Positions 41,206 to 54,300 of a DNA stretch of 64,000 nucleotides are shown in pieces. Each line of letters opens with the position of its first letter. Position 1 is the first letter of the stretch. The notes beneath the pieces are model-generated. The model was not told where the DNA came from. It saw nothing but the letters and a program-made list of their open reading frames with translations, and searched no databases. The stretch comes from Nemopilema nomurai (lineage: Eukaryota > Cnidaria > Scyphozoa > Rhizostomeae > Rhizostomatidae), in NCBI GenBank assembly GCA_003864495.1, contig ML133456.1, forward strand, positions 186,001 through 250,000, given 5' to 3'. Both the position numbers and the translations under genes were made by a program.

Positions 41206-42390
41206 TCTGGTTTTTTATAATGGCAAAAAATAAAGGACTTTCTCGTCAAACACACCTACAACAATCGGAAATGACCAAAACCTGTTTATTTTGTCCGCAA
41301 TTAGTCATTTTCTGACGTTTGCATACCCCGAGGAGTGTCGGACAAAAAATTGTTTTGAGTAGGCAAAAATCATGCACTTTCATGCCAGTGTAAAGTTTCC
41401 AATTTCCTTGTTTCAATTTTATTGCAACACATTAGCAACTGGTAAACAGCATATTGCTTAGACGAATTCCGAAATTATACCACTCAAAGGAAATGATCCA
41501 GAGATAGTGAACTGTTGCAAAACAAGGTACCACCTTTAAACCAATCAAAGTTACCAAGAGATAGAAGATTCTAGTTTACTTCAAACATGTTCTCAAGATG
41601 TGTAATCGAAAACAGTTCAACATTTGAGATTATGCTACTTACAAGGATTCTATTACATAATAAAAATTGAATTTCTTACCCACTTCAGTAGGTGACAACT
41701 AACAAACACAGCACCGGCAACCACTTGAAGTGGTTAATCTTGATAGGTTTCGCTCTCCCAGTCTAAATCTTCACAAGGAACAATGGCATTACCAATAAAG
41801 TAAGTCGGAGCTTTCGAGACAGAGCCCTCTTAAACTTGACAGCCGCCATTTGAAAATGGGAAAATGTTTTACAAACGACTGGATCTTTTTCCATGGAGAA
41901 TTAAACACCCGCAGCTAATTAAGAGCAGTGTCGTGATTCTTAGAGGCCAAGAAAGCCTGGCTATAGGTTCACGAGATGCAAATGATACTGGTCTTTAAAT
42001 TGTAATGCCAAAGGTTCTTAAAATGGTAATGCCTGATTCAAGAAGGGTTAAGCTTATATAAAGATTTTGATGTCTCGATGGAAGTATCCTGAAAGTATGG
42101 TTTGGAGGGAAGCTCATAAAAATTAGCCCAAGGAACTTCCGCGCCCAAGCCTAGTCAGTCAGTATGCTTCCCATAATGGCAAAGGGGACTGGTGGATATA
42201 TAACTGGTTGATCCCTTCTGTCTAGTGTCTGCTACGATCTTGGAAAAGCACATTACAATATACTCAACAACAAAAATTGGCTACTGCTTTACAACATATA
42301 TAACGACAAAAGACAAGATTGACAATGCTTTCTCTCATCACCAAACCATAAAAACTTGTCGATCTATTCACTTAAGTCAAGTTGCAATTT
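41206..42390 (-). other. 3' flank / probable 3' UTR of the aralar/citrin gene
   Basis: No coding exon follows the TAG at 42391-42393. TTTATT (AATAAA on the minus strand) occurs near 41285 and 41418 and could be polyadenylation signals, though that implies a UTR of about 1 kb. Nothing else recognised. Confidence 0.4.
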
Positions 42391-45300
42391 CTAACCTTGG
42401 TGGACAGGGCGAACGTCAGGCATCTTTTGCTGTAAATTGGGTCTTGGTGGGGCGGCTTTGAATTTAGGGAGGAAAAGTCCGAATTTCGTCTCGATACCAG
42501 AATACGTCGATACAGCCAGCCTGAGGCCCCCAATGTGGTCAGGGTGCATCGATACCTCTGGGTTAACAGGGGCCAACTCTGTTTTTGGAGAACTAAAAAA
42601 TTCAATGAGTGTCAAGTTAGTATAACAGTCCCATTTCTCTCTCTCGTATATTCCTGGACTTGTTACAAGGAAATCGGTGACCAAAAATCTTAAAGTGGAC
42701 AGAATGGTTAACTAATGGTGACCGAACAATAATAATATTAATGATACGATAAATTTTGTTATAAGTTTGATTGATAATTTTTTTAATGAAGAAAGCAGAA
42801 TAATGGAAAGATAATTCCGTCATAATTTGAATCTAAAAATACCATCTCTGGCACATAACCTTCACTGAGAAGCGGGATATCTTGACGCATGCTTAGAAAG
42901 GCACAAGACATTTACCTGCGAGGTACCGCTGCGCATGCTATATGACCGGTCTTTTCATATCTAACTCAGCAAGAGAAGCACCATATTAAAGAAGATACAT
43001 ACCCGCCGCCAAAATCCACATACAAAAATCTCTGCAGCATTTCATAAACCAGCAGAGTGACGCCAAATTGTGGCGAGGATCTGAAGATTCGGGCTGTAAA
43101 ACAAAGGAGAGCAGTGAGTTCACGCACAGTGTTTCAGACCAAAGAGACTACGGTATACCTGTTGCCTTTAAACAGAAACTGAATAACAACTACTACAACC
43201 AAATATGAATAACACAGAAAAACGAATGCACTTTCAGATAAAAACCAGTGTATCCTAGCTATCTGCTCGATAAAGCTCCCAACCCCTCTCGTGCCAAATA
43301 CTTCATCACAAAAGCTTTCGACTAGCATCGGCACCAAGGCCGTCCAGAAACAATGCAGACCAGCAAATTGCGAACATTCTGGTATTGAATTGATCATTTA
43401 CCAGGGCCTCCTTTCCAAAATGCCTTGCCTCCTTCTTCAGCCCAAACTTTTCTAAAGCAATCAACGACACCGCGATACGATTGCTGTCCCCTTCTTGCCT
43501 TTACCTGCAACAGGGAAACACTGTTCACAGCATACCTAAATACATACTAAGACCAATATCCCCCATACAATAAAGTATTGCGTTTTGGTTCAGACGTTGT
43601 GAAACAAGGTAAACATATTTGCTCACGATTTGCTAGGTGATGAGGGGAAAGTATCGTACCCTTAAAATACAGGTTGTAAATAGATGCACTCATGCTATAT
43701 CCTACCTGCAGCCTAGTCTTTATCACGTCAGCTGGAGTTACCAAGTAGGCCGCTGGAACACCTAAAATGAAGCAAGTCACTCATATAACAAACAAAGTCA
43801 CATACGCGAGGCAATAGCCAGCATTCGGCTCAAAGCTTGTTCACTTAAGATAAATAGATGTCGAGAGAGAAGTGAGCGAAAGATGATTTTTTAAACAAAT
43901 ACAGAAACCTAATCAAAATAATGATATTATAACAATAATAAGACAGTAATACGGTAATTACCGAACAGGTCATAGACAAATAGAAAACCATTTTAACATT
44001 TGGTTCTCTATTTCTGTACACTTTTTGGCGTAAAATACTTGGCAGATGTTTTGGAAATTACCTCGCTAGTCCAGTTGAGAATTTGTTAGGTTATTGCTTT
44101 GCAACACATAACAAGCAAATTCCTCAGATTTGGCATGCAAATCAACAGTCTTGATAACACAGCCAGGGGGAATACAACGAGGGATAATACAAGCAGGGGT
44201 AATACAACCAAGGGTGATACAAGCAGGGGTAATACAACGAGGGGTGATACAAACAGGGGTAATACAAGCAGGGGTGATACAACGAGGGGTGATACAAACA
44301 GGGGTAATACAACGAGGGGTGATACAAACAGGAGTAATACAAGCAGGGGTGATACAACGAGGGGTAATACAAGCAGGGGTAATACAACGAGGGGTGATAC
44401 AAACAGGGGTAATACAACGAGGGGTGATACAAACAGGGGTAATACAAGCAGGGGTGATACAAGCAGGGGTGATACAACGAGGGGTAATACAAGCAGGGGT
44501 AATACAACGAGGGGTGATACAAACAGGGGTAATACAAGCAGGGGTGATACAACGAGGGGTAATACAAGCAGGGGTGATACAACGAGGGGTGATACAAACA
44601 GGGGTAATACAACGAGGGGTGATACAAACAGGGGTAATACAACCAAGGGTGATACAAGCAGGGGTAATACAACGAGGGGTGATACAAACAGGGGTAATAC
44701 AAGCAGGGGTGATACAACGAGGGGTGATACAAACAGGGGTAATACAACGAGGGGTGATACAAACAGGAGTAATACAAGCAGGGGTGATACAACGAGGGGT
44801 AATACAAGCAGGGGTAATACAACGAGGGGTGATACAAACAGGGGTAATACAACGAGGGGTGATACAAACAGGGGTAATACAAGCAGGGGTGATACAAGCA
44901 GGGGTGATACAACGAGGGGTAATACAAGCAGGGGTAATACAACGAGGGGTGATACAAACAGGGGTAATACAAGCAGGGGTGATACAACGAGGGGTAATAC
45001 AAGCAGGGGTGATACAACGAGGGGTGATACAAACAGGGGTAATACAACGAGGGGTGATACAAACAGGGGTAATACAACGAGGGGTGATACAAACAGGGGT
45101 AATACAAGCAGGGGTAATACAAGCAGGGGTGATACAACGAGGGGTAATACAAGCAGGGGTAATACAACGAGGGGTGATACAAACAGGGGTAATACAACCA
45201 AGGGTGATACAAACAGGGGTAATACAACGAGGGGTGATACAAACAGGGGTAAAACAAGCAGGGGTGATACAACGAGGGGTGATACAAACAGGGGTAATAC

Positions 45301-48300
45301 AACGAGGGGTGATACAAACAGGAGTAATACAAGCAGGGGTAATACAAGCAGGGGTGATACAACGAGGGGTAATACAAGCAGGGGTAATACAACGAGGGGT
45401 GATACAAACAGGGGTAATACAACGAGGGGTGATACAAACAGGGGTAATACAAGCAGGGGTGATACAACGAGGGGTAATACAAGCAGGGGTGATACAACGA
45501 GGGGTGATACAAACAGGGGTAATACAACGAGGGGTGATACAAACAGGGGTAATACAAGCAGGGGTAATACAAGCAGGGGTGATGCAACGAGGGTAATACA
45601 AGCAGGGGTAATACAACGAGGGGTGATACAAACAGGGTAATACAACGAGGGGTGATACAAACAGGGGTAATACAAGCAGGGGTGATACAACGAGGGGTAA
45701 TACAAGCAAGGGTGATACAACGAGGGGTAATACAAGCAGGGGTAAGACAATCAGGGGTGATACAAACAGGGGTAATACAAGCAGGGGTGATACAACGAGG
45801 GGTAATGCAACGAGGGGTAATCCAACGAGGGGTGATGTTGAACGCACCTGCACCAGTGGCAGCAAAAAGAAGGGAAGGCCAATTGTTGTAGCCATTCTCG
45901 TCAGCGAGGTAGAGCTTCAGGTGGGCGTAGCACGGAAAGTAGATGGCAGAAAAGGGAATATCACGAAGGAAGCAGGCGCGAGCACCCTGTAAACAGCAAA
46001 CCGGTTAAGGTAATAATGGTGCAAGACGATCAGAGGACGGGGGAGGGATGGGTACAAAAGATTTTTGAAGGAAGATGATTTGCACCAGAACCTATCGTCT
46101 GTACAAAAGATGTAATGAAAAATCTTGTTGGCGAGACCTCATAAGTTCAGCTTAAAGAACCTTTCATATAGGGGAAATATTGACAGAATTAATTTTTATT
46201 TGTTTTCCCTTATACCTACAACTGTCTGCACTTCACAAAATTTTTGAGTATCTTTCCTCTTTTTTCTCTAACTTACAAACCTTGACACACTCATCACACT
46301 CTCAAGATTTAGAAAAAAGAAGCGCGGAGAAATCATGTCTTCAACGCGCATTCACATAGACAAATAACGATGAATTATGCATATGTACGACAAAAATCAT
46401 TGAATAATCAAACACTGGATGCCAAAATATTAAAAGGTATTTATCTCCGATATCTGGACCTGTGTATAACGTCCTATCGAGGTGTGACTCGAGGTCATGT
46501 AAACAAACTCACCTTGTACAATCCAAATAAACCAAGCTCTTTGCACAAGGTCAAGGCCGAGGGTCTATGGCCGGCAATTTCACCAGCCACCTGCATGCGA
46601 ATCTTCACGATTTCGATTGGATTTGTGAACATGACCTGGGCAGATCCACCCTAAAACCAAACAACATTTTTTTTGAAAACTTCCCCATTTTAAGAACATG
46701 CGAGTAACGAGAATTTTCAGCCACAACATTTTCGCATTTTCCCGCCCTTTTTATGATTACAAATCGCGTCAGCATTACGATAGCAGTGGACTGGCAGTGG
46801 ATATGAGTTTATCGTTGGTTTAACAAGTATTTAAAATAAATATATGAAGTATATAACTGTGTGCTTATGAAAAAAGTATTTATGAAAAATTTGAAAATAA
46901 ATTTAAGCGGGTAAAATTAGCTGGGATGCTGGTGCTACTACGATTTTACGAGACGGAAGAGCTTCATTTTGTTATGGAAAAATGTAGTGTTTTCATCGAA
47001 AGTTTGAAAAACATTACTGTCGATACATAAATATAATGACATGTTTTTGTTATGGCGAGTTCTAATTTTTGATAACGTAGATAAAAGAGCTTTTAACGTT
47101 CCAACAGTGTGAACTTTCAAACTTCTTTCGCTGTCATTTGGGGTGGATGGGGAACTGCTAACTTTAAGCCTTCTGAACTGAGGATCGCGGGAAAAGTTTT
47201 ACTGAGAACGACGGCAGTTTCTTCTAAATTTATCAAAGACTAGATTCTTTAAAAAAAGAATTAAGGTTAACTCGCAACCAATTTTACAAGTTTATTTTTT
47301 GTAGGCAGTGGTAAAAATGTGCAAAACGGGCCTAAATCTGCGAGTCACGTTTGTTGTCAAATTCTTGAACTTTGGTTGGTCAATATAGTATGGACAATTG
47401 AATATAATCAGAACTCTTAGCCAATCAAAGATTCCAAATCTATGCTCTGCCAAAATTATATTTTGACCTTGCATAATCCAGCTACCAAATATTTCTTATA
47501 TCCAAATACGGACTTGACAAAGCTCATAGACTCTGATAAAAATCTTACACATCCTCCGGCCAAAATCTCTCCATAGAGTGGAATTTCGCCATCTTTGTCG
47601 GTCATTTTACCACGAACAAGATCATTCATCTGAAAAAGCCAAACAGGCTCTTAAAAGCACGTGACTGAAAATGCATGGTAAAGGCAACATTTATTACCAA
47701 TTAACTTATTACGATCATTCTAAATATCACATAAGAGTCTAGAACAAGTTCATGATGAATCAGTTGGCATCAAAGCATTGCGTCTGAGTTAATAAGAAAA
47801 CACGGTCACAAAGAGTTTTGAAAAATTAGGGTCTTAGGCCGCGTTTCCACTTCAAATTTGGATAAAGCGCTGATAATCTAGGCTATGGACTTACAGTTAA
47901 TTTTATGGCCTTCTCTGGAGAAACTCCAACAAGCTGTGGCAAAAGACCTGTAACACAAGTTGTTATTGCGAATAAATGAAAAGGGGTTGACTTCCAGAGT
48001 CAAAATTTTAGCATCTGTATATACAAATGCTAAGAAATGCTATATACTCCTTTGCTTTTACAGTGTCTAATGTCATGGGGTCAGATTAACGTTATGTTAC
48101 GCGATGAAAGAAGAGGTACTTTGTCGTCACTTAGAGGCGAATTTGAAAAAAAAAAAATTTCCGACCAAATGATGCTTGATTTAGAGAGAGCACCATCATA
48201 AAAAACACGATGATCACAATGTAGTACACATGTTGCACAGAGGCAGTTACACAAGTCATTATTCTGTATGAAACGCCCCTTGGATGCAAGCACCACTTAG

Positions 48301-51300
48301 CAGTGGCAGCGATGGATGGAGTGAGGAGTGACAGCTGGTCTTTCTTTCGACATGGCATGAATCTTAAAACCCTACAGTTCAGTGCACTTCCAAGTACTGA
48401 ATGGAAACTGGGCAATAAATGGTGGTGTAAGGCCCTCTATGCACCATGGGCTGCAGAAAACGAGGCTTGATGGTGACAGGAATAACTCACAAAGAGGCTT
48501 GGTTGGACAACTAAATGCTGAGACAAGAGAACTAGACGTAAATTAAAGTTTGGTTTTACCGCGATAGAGACCAGGAATGCCCTCGCTTTGAAGAACCTTC
48601 TTGAAACAATCGAAGCTGTTTTTGTACATCAGCTCGGAGACGAGGACGCTTCGCTGGTTCTGCATGCGTGTTTTGACAAGGTCGATCGGGTATACAGCAG
48701 TAGCACCGGCAGCTGAAAAGAGAAAGACACAATTATCGATATCTGGGTGGAAGGGCGAGGAAACGGCAACAAGCTCTCAACATCAAAGGTCTCTAAAACC
48801 AAGTTCCTATCAAAGATTTCTTGTATTGAGCTGCAAAGGAAAGGTCATGAGCCAGAGGTTCTTTGTAGCAATCGCATTTCGGCAGCCTGTCTTTAAATCA
48901 GTTTCATAGCCTATTGATTGAAGAACAACTAATTTAGATACAAAAGTGGCCTAAGTATGCCAATAGAACATTGAAAATGTGACAAGACACAAACAGGATG
49001 ATTCTGGTCAGGAATCTACCCAACACGGAGGTCGTCAGGGAACATTTAAAAGTGGCTATCTCGCTCAAACATAGATATAAATATGTCATAGTAAAAGTTC
49101 AACCTACCCCCTGCCAGTGAGCCAAGCCCAAATCGGTAGCCAGATTCTAGGACTTGAATGCCGAAAGATCGACTGATTTCTTTTTCCGATTCATCGCCTT
49201 TTACGTCGTATTTCTTTAAAAGTAACAAGTAAAGATATTGAGCTTAAAATTGGCGTTACTGCCACGGCAATTATTAACTATCTAAGCTGTCATATCGGTT
49301 ATAAGCTATCATAAAGACTAAGAAATTTTTGCAATTTGGGTATACGCTTTCAAATTATCATTACTCAAAACAACTGGGGCTTCCAAAACAACTGGGGCGG
49401 GTGCAAAATACAAAGAATGATGGTCCCACCTTTATCTCGTGTATCTTTGAAAATATCGTTAATGGCTTTTGCTTGGGAACCAGCTGATTCACATCGGCAA
49501 GTGATATTTTCCTGCAATGTTTTCAAGTGATATTTTCAAGCAATAAAGAAACGCTATATTTAAGTCTTTCGACGGCACAAAAGGGGAAATATCAAAATTC
49601 AGTTCTGTCTCATTTTCAATATTGGTTAGGGTACAGCTTCTTTATCAAAAATATGAAGGTTTGCTTCTTCCCTTCTAATGTGACGTGCATTGAAAGTGAC
49701 GTGTCTGATTCAACCCTAGTACTTTTCTGACAGAGAACAACACAACAACACCGACATCAAGTAAATTCATGAGCAAAAAAAACCCACCACCCAAATAACA
49801 AGGCCAGATAAGACAGGAAATTCTTGGGCAAAGGGACAATCCAACATCGCCACAGATGGCTTACAACGGGATCAAAGCCATAGGACCCGAAGCATTACTC
49901 TTATCACGAGGCCTTATCTTCTCTCTAGTACGTCCTTTATCCGCAAGAGCCGAAAAATGACAGTAGAACAATGTTCGTACTTTTTTCAAAGGAATGAGCC
50001 GAAGCTGCCTTGCGCTGTTTGCGAGAATTCACATAAATGCTCAAACATTTTGAAATATAATCTGTGTGTCACCCAATCTTGTAATTACGACCCCGTTAGC
50101 ACGACAGCCTCGTTAGCACGACAGCCTCGTTAGCACGACAGCCTCGTTAGCATGACAGCCTCGTTAGCACGACAGCCTCGTTAGCACGACAGCCTCGTTA
50201 GCACGACAGCCTCGTTAGCATGACAGCCTCGTTAGCATTACAGCCTCGTTAGCACGACAGCCTCGTTAGCACGACACCGCTTATATCCATTGCAGAAAAT
50301 GGAAATATTATTATGAGTAGTTTGACAAGGATTTGCTATATACTTTAAGAAAGATTTTACTAAACCGTTTACCAAATAAATGAATGAAAAAAATGTTCCC
50401 CACAAGAAGAAACAGATGACCCACCCTACTCCAGGATTTGCAAGTCCGCAGAGTTGGAACAGAATCTCGATCTGCAATGGTGTTACCTGTGATGTGAACG
50501 AAAAGGCGAATATTATTTCGAATTCGTTTGATTTCGTCTGAACAGCAAAGTAAATTAAATTGGTTTTTACTTGAACATCAGTTAGAAAGTGAGAGGAAAT
50601 TTTGGTTTTAACGAGAAAATTTAGTGGTACCTGCCGATTTCTTTGCGCTTGCCTTAAAACTTCCTCTGAAATAAAAATAAACATGAAGCATATTAAAAAT
50701 TTAGTGAAATTATTATCATCATGGTTCATGTACTGGTTCACTAACGATCCTATTAATGAAAGAAGCCGTAGTAACGAAAGAATGCAATGATTGATTTTTC
50801 TTTGCTTCGAATTAGTAGATCTATGCATGATAAGAACGTTCTAAAACTGACTGTCATGACTGGAGACTTTAAATTTATCCCTTTGATAGTTACCACTATA
50901 TAAATCCCATCAGCCGCATGCTCCTTCACAGGGGATGGCTTTTCGGTAGCCTGTCTACTTGATTCACAATCATACACAGTTAATTACAACGCCTGTTCCC
51001 GACAAAACAGTGCACTACCATTCCAATAAAACTAGGAAAATTATCTAGCTTGTTGACCTTTGGTGACGCTCTTGAACTTATCGTCCTGGGTAATCTGTTT
51101 GAATAGCTGTTGTATGGATGGCAAGTTGTCCAGCATTTCGTTGAAGCCAAGGCAGAACATAAGGGTGATACGACGACTGCCACTGTCCGAAGCAAGCTGG
51201 AAGATACAAAACAAGTAATGTCTATTTAGAAAAATGATTTCAATTGTGTTTACAGTTAGCTTTAAGCAAAATAGGTTTAGAAAAATGATTTCAAATGTGT

Positions 51301-54300
51301 ATGCAATTAGCTTTAAGCAAAATAGGTTTAGAAAAATGATTTCAAATGTGTATGCAATTAGCTTTAAGCAAAATAGGTTTAGAAAAATGATTTCAAATGT
51401 GTATGCAATTAGCTTTAAGCAAAATAGGTAAAAATCATCAACATTTTTAAAATTAAATTACATAACATTGCATACATTCACAATTGTAAACTAGGCAATG
51501 TTTTTGAAAATTTTCTCTTAGATGATTAGTAAATGCCAAAAGTGGTATAAAATTCTTCTTGTCTACTTCAATGTTGTCTTCAAACAAAGATGATCTTTTA
51601 TTTCTCTATTTAGAGTTGCCTATGATGATGAGCCACCCTTATCCTAGTGCAATTCAGCTCCAAGGGAATCATAGACAACACAGGCTTGGAATGTGCCAAC
51701 TTTTATATCAATTTGACTGCCACTATATGGAGACCCTTAACCATTAAATTGTTTGATGACCTTGAAGCTACTTTCTGGCAGAGGTTTTAGAGGTACAAAT
51801 ATATTGCTGAATTTTTAAATGTCCAGACTTAATTCAAAGAAATAGTAGTGTAATCCAGTCTTTTACTCTTGACACAATAACTAAAAGTTTTCCTTTTGCA
51901 GTCATTTAAACATCTTATTTGATATTCTATAAGCCAATTCTACCATGCTGAAAGCAGAAGTGAAAACCAGTGCTGGATTTTCTCACAGAAAAAGAATACA
52001 CATTTATGTACGGAAGTGGAACCATTCTATAAACAACTTTGATAAAAAATGCATTCTGTTAAATATGCAGAAGGTGGGGTCATCTGTGGTGTAATATTTG
52101 GCTTGCTTTTAATCAATCTCATAACTTTCTACATTGTATCAAAGAATCAAATCAAATTCTTTGCAATTCACATTCTTTAAAGTAACTGGAGCATTTCCCA
52201 AATCTGTTAGTTAAATATGCTCTTTGTTGAGAATGAACATTTCAAACTCAACATATGCAAAGGTACAGATACTTTGCTTTTACTAAATCTGTGTCAAATA
52301 TGTGATGTTGAAAATTGTTGATGTAGAGTTTAAATTGTCTCCTTAGAAAACTACACAATTTCTCCTAATGAACTTAGTTGGTGTCTGTCATAGGCAACAT
52401 TAGAAGCACAAAATTTCATATAATTTACTTACTGATGCTATATTCTCAGCTGTGTATGATGACAGTTTGTGTGCCAATAAAGACCTAACAATGTCACCGA
52501 ACTGAAGTGCTGTTATAGTGGCTTCCTTTTTCCCCTTCTTGAGCTGCTGGGTAAATGCTTGTTTCAAGTATTGCCTTTCAAATTCCTGAAAAAGGTAGAC
52601 TCGTTGTATATTCATATTTGTCTGCTTGAACAAATCAAAGGAACAGGAGAAAGGAAAGGTTAATGTGAATTAAAAAAAACTATTGATACCTGCATGAAAT
52701 GTGTAAAATCTGTATAAGAAAGGGACATGTCCTTGTTCTCCCCAAAGAAGGCCTTTGTGAAATCCGTGTCAAAGTCAAATGCAAATTTTTTATATGGTAT
52801 ACAGCTCTTGACAACATGCTGAAATTCATCTGTAATGGAGAGAGAACTTTTATAAATCCACAACCACAACATAAAATTTACAGCACATAGGTAAAAGCTT
52901 ATCCTCTGGGGAAAACAGTTAAATTGGCACCTTTAATAAAACCTCTCTTTTGATACCAGCAGAAAACATCTTAGAACAATCACATACTCTGAAAAAATAG
53001 GCTACATTGACCAGGCCATTAACAAACTTGAAATTGAGACAAAGCTTATCAAACTCATTCCAACCTTCTTGATAACTGTCTTTGATGCAACATAAAAACA
53101 ATTTAAATTTCAACAGAATACATATATAAGTTTAGGTAAAAAAATCCTACAAAGTTCACTTAAATATAAGAAAATTCACAAAGAAATGCCTGGCAAAAAT
53201 GATGCTTTAATTTTGTAATATTAAGGACTGCTACAGTTTAAGCAAGAACTCAAATATTTACATCGCAAGACATTCATTGGTCAATTCATAACATTTGAAT
53301 CTGTTTATATGTTGACATTGTTTATCAAGCTAGGTTTCTTTTGTTGTTGCAAGTAATCTTTTGCCAAATGATTTATCAGCATTTCATTAGGTCATCAAAA
53401 TACCAACTGACAACCTAATAAAAATTATGATATATATCTGTAACCTCATGAAGGCACATCAAATTATGACAATTGTTCATGTTAGCATCTTATTTGATAC
53501 CTTCAACTTAAAAATTGACAAAATACCATTTTGAAGGTTTTTACTTTAAAGCATTATTGGTCAATGCAAAAATTACCACAGGCCTTCCTGGGAATAAATT
53601 AGCACACGTGTGGCATTTTGCACTCCTAGATTGTGGTAGGAGTGCGATGGAGTGCTATTGGTACTTTTTCTTATTACTACAGATTTTCTGTTGCATACTA
53701 TATAGAGCCATAAAAAATTGAATGTTTCTTATTGATTTTCATTTACCGGTGGTTTTTTAAAATTTTGAGCCTTCTACCGTTTAGTTTTTTGTAAAGCGGT
53801 TTCTCATAATAAGAGGAGAAAATGTAACAAAGTCTTGATTGTTCTTACAACACACAATCAACCATTAAAAATAGTGTTTTAAAAACATGTGCGTGTCAAT
53901 GCCGATCTGTGATAAAAACGTGGCAGAGCATCTGATTGGAAATTGCTTCAAAGTAGTCAAATAAAAATGTTTTCTGTTGTCTTTTCAAAAAATTAGAATG
54001 AACAGGAACTTGCTGCACTTCTGCGCACTTCATGTTTACAATGCTGAAATTTTGAACTTTCAAAACGTTGTGTAAAACTAGTCCCCATGTTATGGTCGTT
54101 TGGTCCGTGTTTTATTGTAAGCAATAATTGTCACAACGGTCCTCCAAAATGACGTGCTGGCACCGCATAATGTTTGACTCGAACAAAGTAAACATCAAAG
54201 CGTTACTGCCACCTTGTTAGTTCCCTGCGCTAATCAACATTTGCTTGCCACACCTCTGCCAACGATTCTGAGCCAATTTTTTTTAGCTCAATGCATGCAG

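Noticed and set aside
44066..45895. 609-, 554-, 513-, 488- and 481-codon open frames
   Set aside because: All derive from the 15-bp minisatellite inside an aralar/citrin intron. The overlapping real exon (45848-45986) uses a different frame with carrier homology.
50238..50828. 196-codon minus-strand open frame as one gene
   Set aside because: It bridges two true carrier exons (50665-50631 and 50486-50425) and their intron; splice signals and homology support the two exons only.
51234..51431. 65-codon + strand open frame
   Set aside because: It is the 51-bp tandem repeat read in frame, in a carrier intron.
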